Positions 40,501 to 64,000 of a DNA stretch of 64,000 nt are shown one piece after another. The notes under the pieces were generated by a model. It ran no database searches. It was not told the origin of the DNA and worked only from the letters and a program-made list of their open reading frames with translations. The position numbers and the translations under genes were made by a program. The stretch comes from Apteryx mantelli (Eukaryota > Chordata > Aves > Apterygiformes > Apterygidae), in assembly GCF_036417845.1 (NCBI RefSeq), contig NC_090011.1, forward strand, positions 2,004,726-2,068,725, written 5' to 3'. Within the stretch, counting starts at the first letter, position 1. Each line of letters starts with the position of its first letter.

Positions 40501-43421
40501 CCAGAGCCCCCCTCCTGCTCCATAACTCCCCCCCATAATCCCCTTCCTGCCCCATAGATGCCCCCCAGAACCCTTCTCCTGCCCCATAGCACCCCTATAA
40601 TCCCTCTCCTGCCCCATAGTGCACCCATAGCCCCCCCGAGCCCCCCTTCCTGCCCCATAGAGCCCACCAGAGCACCCCTCCTGCCCCACAGCTGCCCCCA
40701 GAGCCCCCCTCCTGCCCCATAGCGCCCCCATAATCTTCCCTAGAGCCCCTCTCTTGCCCCATAGCCCCCGAGAGCCCCTTCAGAACCCCCCTCCTGCCCC
40801 ATAGCGCCCCCCATAACACCCCTCCTGCCCCATAGCCCCCCCCAGAGCCCCTCTCCTGCCCCATAGGCCCCCCATAACCCCCCTCCTGCCCCATTGCACC
40901 CCCCCATAACCCTCTTCCTGCTCCATAGCCCCCCCTGAGGCCCCCTCCTGCCCCATAGCACCCCCATAACCCTCCTCCTGCCCCATAGCCCCCCCATAAC
41001 CCCCCTCCTGCCCCATAACCCCCCCTATAACCCCTCTCCTGCCCCCTAGCCCCCCCCGAGGCCCCCTCCTGCCCCCTAGCGCCCCCATAACCCCCCCGCG
41101 GCCCCCCAGCGCCCCCCCCGCGCACCCGAGGGGCCGGCGGCGCCGTGGGGCAGCGAGCGGCTGACGATGGCGCCCTCGGTCTCCAGGAAGCCGCGGACGG
41201 CGGCCTCGGCCCCCCGCGCGGCCTCGCTGCTCCCGCTCGCGGCGCCGCTGCGCCCGCTGCCGCTCGTAGGCCTGCGCGCCCCCCGCCCCCGTCACCCGGA
41301 CGCCTGGGCCCCCTCCCCGGACGCCCCCGTCACCCGCCCGGACGCCTGGGCCCCTCACCTGCATGCCCCTGTCACCCGCCCGGACGCCTGGGCCCCCTCC
41401 CCGGACGCCCCCGTCACCCGGACGCCTGGGCCCCTCGCCCCGGACACCTGGGCCCCTCGCCCCGGACGCCCCCGTCACCTGCCCGGACGCCTGGGCCCCT
41501 CGCCCCGGACGCCTGGGTGCCCCGCCCGCACGCCCCCGTCACCCGCCCGGACGCCTGGGCCCCCTCCCCGGACACCTGGGCCCCTCGCCCGCACGCCCCC
41601 GTCACCCGCCCGGACGCCTGGGCCCCCTCCCCGGACACCTGGGCCCCTCACCTGCATGCCCCCGTCACCCGCCCGGACGCCTGGGCCCCTCGCCCCGGAC
41701 ACCTGGGCCCCTCGCCCGCACGCCCCCGTCACCCGCCCGGACGCCTGGGCCCCTCGCCCCGGACACCTGGGTGCCCGCCCGCACGCCCCCGTCACCCGCC
41801 CGGACGCCTGGGCCCCCTCCCCGGACACCTGGGCCCCTCACCTGCATGCCCCCGTCACCCGCCCGGACACCTGGGCCCCTCACCCCGGACACCTGCGTCA
41901 CCCGCCCGCACACCCCTGTCACCCACCCGGACGCCTGGGCCCCCTCCCCGGACGCCTGGGCCCCTCGCCCGCACGCCCCCATCACCCGCCCGGACGCCTG
42001 GGCCCCCCGCCCCGGACACCTGGGTGCCCGCCCGCACGCCCCCGTCACCCGCCCCGACACCTGGGCCCCCTCCCCGGACGCCTGGGCCCCTTGCCCGCAC
42101 GCCCCTGTCACCCGCCCGGACGCCTGGGCCCCCTCCCCGGACGCCCCCGTCACCCACCCGGACGCCTGGGCCCCTCGCCCCGGACACCTGGGCCCCTCGC
42201 CCGCACACCCCCGTCACCCGCCCGGACGCCTGGGCCCCTCCTGCGTGCCTGGGCCCCTCGCCCCAGACGCCTGGGTTCCCCCCCCGGACGCCTGGGCCCT
42301 CACCTCAGACACCTGGGCCCTGCCCCGGACGCCTGGGCCCCTCGCCCCGCACGCCTGGGTCACCCACCCGGACACCTGGGCCCTTCCCCGGACACCTGGG
42401 TCCCTCCCCTGGATGCCTGGGATCCCCCGGACACCTGGGCCCCCTCCCTGGATGCCTGGGCTCCCTCTCCAGATGCCTGGGTTCCCTGTGCCCGGACGCC
42501 TGGGCCCCCCCCCGGACGCCTGGGCCCCACCTTGGTCTGGCGGGCGATGTCGCGCTTCTGCCGGATCATGTATTCCAAAATGGCCTCGCGCTCGTACAGG
42601 AAGCCGTCGGGGCTGCGGCGCAGGCGGCGTCACGGGGGGGGGGGGGGGCACCCGGAACCCCCCCGTCCCCCCCCCAAACCCCCGCGAGGGGCCCTTGGGG
42701 GGGTGGGGGGCACCCAGGGGTCCTGGGGGGGGGCTCAAAGGGGTCCCAGGAGGCTCCTTGGGGGGCTCAAGGGGTCCTGGGGGGGGTCTGGGTGTCCCCT
42801 GGGAGGACTGAGGTGTTCCCAGGTATTTGGGGGGGTCTAGGGCTTTGGGGGGGGGTCTCAAGGAGTTTTGAGGGTGTCCCGGGGGGGGCTGGGGGGCTCC
42901 AGGGGGGCTTGGGGGTCCCTGGGGGTTTGGGGGGCTCCAGGGGGGGTCTGGGGGGTCCCTGGGGGGCTTGGGGGGCTCTAGGGGGGTTGGGGGGCTCCCG
43001 GGGGGTCCTAAGGGGGGAATTGGGGTGTCCCTAGGGAGTTTGCAGGGCTCCAGGAGGTTTTGGGGTGTCCCTGTGGGGCTTAGGGGGGGCTCCCAGGGTT
43101 TTGGGGGGGAAGGATTTTGGGGACCCCCCCCTTCCCCCGCCCTGCGGACTCACGTCACCACGGGGTCGCGGCAGGGCTGCAGCGAGAGGCAGCAGCAGTC
43201 GAAGTCCTTGATGGCGTCGCGGCTGAGGCGCACGTTCTGCGTGCCGTAGCCCGAGGCGGCTGCGCGGGGGCGGGGGGGAGGGTGTCACGCACACGCGTGG
43301 GTCCCCCCCCCCCCCGCGTCCCGTGTCCCCCCCCCCCCCGCGGCGCCTCACCCGTGTCCTTCTTCTTCTCGTGGTAGGTGTACACGGCGCCCGCCGTGCA
43401 GTTCTTGCCGTGGCGCGTCAT
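37560..43421 (-). CDS. NOSIP: Nitric oxide synthase-interacting protein
   Basis: U-box-type E3 ubiquitin ligase that binds endothelial and neuronal NO synthase. Exons in transcript order: 43421-43352, 43259-43154, 42612-42531, 41271-41126, 40366-40278, 38876-38689, 38033-37925, 37631-37560. The start MTRHGKNCTAGAVYTYHEKK is as in human. The split U-box is visible as DFDCCCLSLQPCRDPVV plus PDGFLYEREAILEYMIRQ near the N-terminus, and RYVCAVTGDVLGNAVPCAVL with LIRKDMRDPVSG near the C-terminus. The end reads KKSRPVMQA. Phases give 286 aa plus stop if one surplus base is discounted in the exon at 41271-41126 (around 41219-41232), after which VRGFLETEGAIVSR comes back into frame. All introns are GT-AG. 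Confidence 0.95.
37640..37915. repeat. C-rich array in the last NOSIP intron
   Basis: Degenerate units of CCCCCCAGACCCC and CTCCTTCAGGACCCCCC. Nothing else was seen. Confidence 0.65.
38060..38680. repeat. GGGGCAGTTAGGGGTCACAGG array in a NOSIP intron
   Basis: From about 38240 to 38680 the units are GGCAATTAGGGGTCCCAGG and GGCAGTTAGGGGTCACAGG. The first 180 bases are GATCCCAGGGTGGGGGGG units. Confidence 0.8.
38877..40015 (-). repeat. Twelve-fold array of the NOSIP exon-6 acceptor and exon head
   Basis: Read on the minus strand, each unit carries CCGGGCGCAG then GACCCCATGGC, copying the acceptor and first bases of the exon starting at 38876. Copies start at 38980, 39083, 39187, 39275, 39362, 39449, 39536, 39623, 39710, 39797, 39885 and 39972, with periods of about 104 then 87 bases. 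Each unit also holds two or three CCCAGGCGTCCGAGGG-type motifs. Confidence 0.9.
40025..40275. repeat. GTGGGGCAGC array in a NOSIP intron
   Basis: Short units GTGGGGCAGCTGTGGGGC and GCCATGGGGTGGCT in the part of the intron nearest the donor. Confidence 0.8.
40375..41110. repeat. CTCCTGCCCCATAGC array in a NOSIP intron
   Basis: About 25 imperfect units of CCCCCCTCCTGCCCCATAG fill the whole intron. Confidence 0.9.
41275..42528. repeat. CCCGGACGCCTGGGCCCCT array in a NOSIP intron
   Basis: About 1.25 kb of alternating GCCCGGACGCCTGGGCCCC, CCGGACACCTGGGCCCCTC and GCACGCCCCCGTCACCC blocks. Long open frames on both strands are artefacts of the repeat. Confidence 0.9.
42620..43150. repeat. GGGGGGCTCCAGGGGGG array in a NOSIP intron
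   Basis: G-rich units with GGGGTCCCTGGGGGGCTTGG fill the intron between the two U-box N-half exons. Confidence 0.8.
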
Positions 43422-43430
43422 GGCCGCCGC

Positions 43431-43830
43431 CCTGAGGGGGGGGCAAAGAAAGGGGGGGTCAGGGGGTGCTGGCGGGGCCCAGGCGTCCCGGTGCCCCCCC
43501 CCAAAAAGGGGCCCAGGCGTCCCGGTGCCCCCCCCCCCGCTCTACGCACGAGGCTGCTCGCTCCCGAGAGGGCCCAGGCGTCCGAGGCGGAGATGGAGGG
43601 AGGGAAAGCTTAGGCGGTTGCACCCCCGCTGCCCGCCCCGGCGCTTCTGCCCCGCCGCGCCGGAAGCCGGAAGTGGCGCGACCGGAAGTGGCGGCGCGTT
43701 TCCGGGCGGCGCCCGGGTGCAGCCGCGGGAGCGGCCCGGCCCGACCCGGCGCTGCCGCGCGGCCGTTCCGCCCCGCCCCACCCCGCCCCGCCCCGCCCCC
43801 ACCGGCGGGACCCAGGCGTCCGGGCCCCCC
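43431..43830 (-). promoter_or_regulatory. NOSIP: NOSIP upstream region and promoter with ETS and Sp1 sites
   Basis: CCTCAG at 43437-43432 is an acceptor, so a non-coding exon lies further up. CCGGAAGT occurs at 43667-43674 and 43682-43689 with a partial CCGGAAGC just before, followed by CCCCGCCCC runs near 43760-43800. This is the pattern of a housekeeping CpG promoter with GABPA-type sites. Confidence 0.55.
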
Positions 43831-43839
43831 CCGCCCCCA

Positions 43840-44215
43840 GTCGCCCCTGTGACCCTCCAGTTACCTCCCAGTTCACTCCAGTTCCCCCCAAGGCCTCCCA
43901 GTTACCTCCCACTTCCTCCCAGTTCTCCCCAGTTACTCCCCAGTTACCCCGATTCCCTCCCAGTTGCCCCAGTTGCCCTCAGTTACCTCCCAGTTGCCCC
44001 CAGTTCCTCCCAGTTGCCCCCAGTCCCCCTACTTCCCCCCAGGTCTCCTCCAGTTGCTCCCCAGTCACCTCTCAGTTACGTCCCAGTTCCCCTCAGTATC
44101 CCCAGTACTGGGCGCTCGCGTTCCCTCCCGGTTACCCCCGATGGCTCCCAGTTACCCCCCAGTTTACCCCAGTTACCACCCAGGAATCCCAGTGCCCTCA
44201 GCCTCCCACGACGAC
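43840..44215. repeat. CCCAGTTACCTCCCAGTTCC array
   Basis: Intergenic units of CCCAGTTACCCCAGTTCC upstream of NOSIP. No coding signal was seen. Confidence 0.8.
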
Positions 44216-44279
44216 ACGCGTGTGCCTTGCACGAGCCTAGTGCGACACAGGGGGGCGGGGCTTGCCGCGGTGCTGCCCC

Positions 44280-44440
44280 CCATTGGCGGGAGGCGGGACA
44301 CGGGCGGCGCCGCGCGGCCAATCGGGCGTCGAGGCCGGCGGGGCGGGAAAGGCGGGACTACAGCTCCCAGCGGCCCCCGCGGCCCCCCTCCCCTCCCCGC
44401 CCAGCCCAGCCCCGGGGCATGATGGGATTCGTGGTCCTCC
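44280..44440. promoter_or_regulatory. Isolated promoter-like block with two ZNF143-like sites
   Basis: ACTACAGCTCCCAG (44357-44370, forward) and GCATGATGGGATTCGTGGT (44418-44436, reverse complement of a ZNF143/SBS-like site) flank a GC-rich stretch with inverted CCAAT boxes (CATTGGCGGG, GCCAATCGG) near 44282-44325. It lies between the divergent NOSIP and PRR12 genes, where PRRG2 sits in human. No PRRG2 exon was found. Confidence 0.45.
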
Positions 44441-44464
44441 AGGCACTGGCGGGGCTGTGGCAGG

Positions 44465-45190
44465 GAGGGAGCCCCGAACACGCGTGAGACCCGAACATGC
44501 GTGTGAGTCCCGAGCGTGCATGTGAGCCCAGAGCACGTGTGTGAGACCCAAACACGTGTCTGAGACCTGAACATGTGAGCTTGGAACATGCGTGTGAACC
44601 CTGAACACGTGTGAGACCCAAACATGCGTGTGAGCCTGGAACACCTGTGTGAGCCTCAAATACACATGTGAGACCCAAGCACGTGTGTGAAACCTGAACA
44701 TATATGAGACCCAAACACGCGTGTGAGCCTAGAGAATGCATGTATGACACATGCCTAAGTGCTGAACACGTGTGTAAGACCCACAGACCCATGTGAGATC
44801 AGTACATGTGTGTGCGCTTGGAGTACATATATGAGCCTGGAGCACACACATGAATGTGGTACATGCATGTAAAAGCAGAACACGTATGTAAGATTTGTAC
44901 AGGTATAAAACATACATACGTGTGAGAGCAGAACATACGTACAAATCTAGAGTACGTGTCAGAGATCAGCACACGCATGTGACACCAGCACATATATAAT
45001 ACATGCACGTGCATGTAAAAGTAAGGCATGTACAATTTTAGAGCACATATGACAGCCCAGCACACGTGTGACCCCAGAACACCCATGCAAGCCCGCTACA
45101 TGTGTGTGAGCCTGATGTACATGTGTGGGCCCCATGCGCACGCCTGCGCCCAGAGCACACGCGTGTGTGAGCCGTGGTGCGTGTGGGAGA
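44465..45190. repeat. ACACGTGTGTGAGCCC array
   Basis: Less GC-rich tandem units such as GAACACGTGTGTGAGACCC, degenerating to the right. Many CACGTG and ACATGTGT steps. No gene was seen. Confidence 0.8.
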
Positions 45191-45199
45191 GCTCGGCCC

Positions 45200-45965
45200 C
45201 CACGCGTGTCCCTGGGGGGGGTCTGAGGGGTCCCGGTCCCGAGGGGGGGTCCGTGAGGGAAACCCGGTGCTGTTGGGGCTCCCGGTCCCGGGGGGGGGGG
45301 GAATCTGTGAGGGGAAGCCGGTGCTGGGAGTGGGATCCGTGAGGAAAACCCGGTGCCGTTGGGGCTCCCGGTCCCGGGGGGGGGAATCCGTGAGGAGAAG
45401 TCGGTCCCGTTGGGGCTCCCGGTCCCGGGGGGAGGATCCGTGAAGGGAAGTCGGTCCCGGGGGGGGATCCGTGAGGGGAACCCGGTCCCGGGGGAGGAAT
45501 CCGTGAGGGAAACCCGGTCCCGTTGGGGCTCCCGGTCCCGGGGGGAGGATCCGTGAAGGGAAGTCGGTCCCGGGGGAGGATCCGTGAGGGAAACCCGGTC
45601 CCTGGGGAGGAATCCGTGAGGGGAAGTCGGTCCCGTTGGGGCTCCCGGTGCCGGGGGGAGGATCCGTGAGGGAAACCCGGTCCCGTTGGATCTCCCGGTC
45701 CCGGGAGAGGATCCGTGAGGGAAACCCGGTCCCGTTGGGGCTCCCGGTCCCGGGGGGGGGAATCCGTGAGGAAAACCCGGTCCCGTTGGATCTCCCGGTC
45801 CCGGGGGAGGATCGGTGAGGGAAACGTGGTGCCGGGGGGGGATCCGTGAGGGAAACCCGGTCCCGGTGGGGCTCCCGGTCCCGGGGGGAGGATCCGTGAG
45901 GGGAAGTCGGTCCCGGGGGGGGGATCCGTGAGGGGAACCCGGTGCCGGTGGATCTCCCGGTCCCG
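45200..45965. repeat. GAGGATCCGTGAGGGAAACC array upstream of PRR12
   Basis: About 15 imperfect units of about 45-50 bases combining GGATCCGTGAGGGAAACCC, GGTCCCGTTGGGGCTCCC and GGTCCCGGGGGG. Confidence 0.85.
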
Positions 45966-45999
45966 GGGGCGGGGGGGGGGAATCCCCGCGGCCCCTCAG

Positions 46000-46388
46000 A
46001 GGAGCCGCCGCCGCCGCCGCCGGCAGCTCGCCCCGCGCCGCGCCGCCCCGCGCCGCCCCGCCCCTGCCGCCGCGGCGGCCGCGGGGGATTGTGGGAGGAA
46101 GCGGCGGCAGCGCTGCCCAGCGAACATGGCCGCTCCGTGACCGCTCCCGCCGCCGCCGCCGCCGCCGCCCTCCGCCGCCCCCGGCCCAGCCGCCCGGCCC
46201 GGCCCCGGGGGCGCCGCCGCGGCGGGGCCCGCGCCGCTCCCTCCCTCCCCTTCCCCCCCCCCTTTCCCTTCCCCTTGGCCCCGGCTCCGGGCCCGGTCGC
46301 CGGGGCCCGGTGCCCGGCCGCGGGGCCCGGCTCGGCCCGCCCCGCCTTCCCGCGCCGGGGCCGCCGCGGCCCCCGCCCGCCCCCCCCC
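46000..46388 (+). promoter_or_regulatory. PRR12: PRR12 CpG-island promoter and 5'UTR
   Basis: Almost pure GC with dense CpG, (CCG)n tracts, a YY1-like ACATGGCCGC (about 46123-46133) and no array repeats, directly before the PRR12 start at 46389. No in-frame upstream ATG was noticed. Confidence 0.55.

Positions 46389-64000
<17,612 letters not shown>

Noticed and set aside
38488-40667. Long minus-strand frame of 660 codons covering a NOSIP exon and its upstream array
   Set aside because: Only the parts at 38689-38876 and 40278-40366 are real exons; the rest is the acceptor array.
43830-46388. PRRG2 between NOSIP and PRR12
   Set aside because: No Gla domain, transmembrane segment or PPxY-containing frame was found; the interval is arrays plus promoter-like sequence.

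Overview
The window looks like a gene-dense, extremely GC-rich vertebrate microchromosome, most likely from a bird. All genes are spliced and vertebrate-specific, introns are short and packed with G/C-rich minisatellites, and no LINE, SINE, LTR or bacterial feature was seen. The species cannot be named from the sequence. A run of 200 Ns at 36520-36719 marks an assembly gap.

Layout, left to right: the 5' half of MYBPC2 (-, 69-7857); IRF3 (+, 9450-15989); SCAF1 (-, 16963-27455); RRAS (+, 30019-33657); a 3'UTR-like block (34400-36519); the gap; a short 3'UTR-like tail on the + strand (36720-37230); NOSIP (-, 37560-43421); an isolated promoter-like block (about 44280-44440); and PRR12 (+, 46389 to the right edge, incomplete). 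IRF3/SCAF1 are tail-to-tail and SCAF1/RRAS head-to-head, as in human 19q13.33. NOSIP-PRR12 is inverted relative to the human order, and the breakpoint falls on the N gap, so a flipped contig is the simplest explanation.

The genes do not form one pathway. IRF3 is an innate-immune transcription factor, SCAF1 an SR-like RNA polymerase II CTD-associated factor, RRAS a small GTPase, NOSIP a U-box protein, PRR12 an AT-hook nuclear protein and MYBPC2 a fast-muscle thick-filament protein. Exon phases were checked by hand. SCAF1 (1,473 aa) and RRAS (220 aa) read open throughout. IRF3 (464 aa) and NOSIP (286 aa) become consistent only if three and one surplus bases are discounted. PRR12 is interrupted about a dozen times after position 55890.

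Three things stand out. First, a convincing IRF3 ortholog lies in a bird-like sequence, although IRF3 is generally described as missing from chicken. Second, at least seven introns carry tandem arrays built from the 3' splice site plus the first bases of the next exon; two arrays, in NOSIP and PRR12, have 13 copies each, with only the copy next to the exon body real. Third, promoters and introns carry homotypic clusters of factor sites: three GTCACGTGAC palindromes at IRF3, about five ZNF143-like sites at SCAF1, about five CRE-like sites at RRAS, and a 12-unit ETS/YY1-like array in RRAS intron 5.
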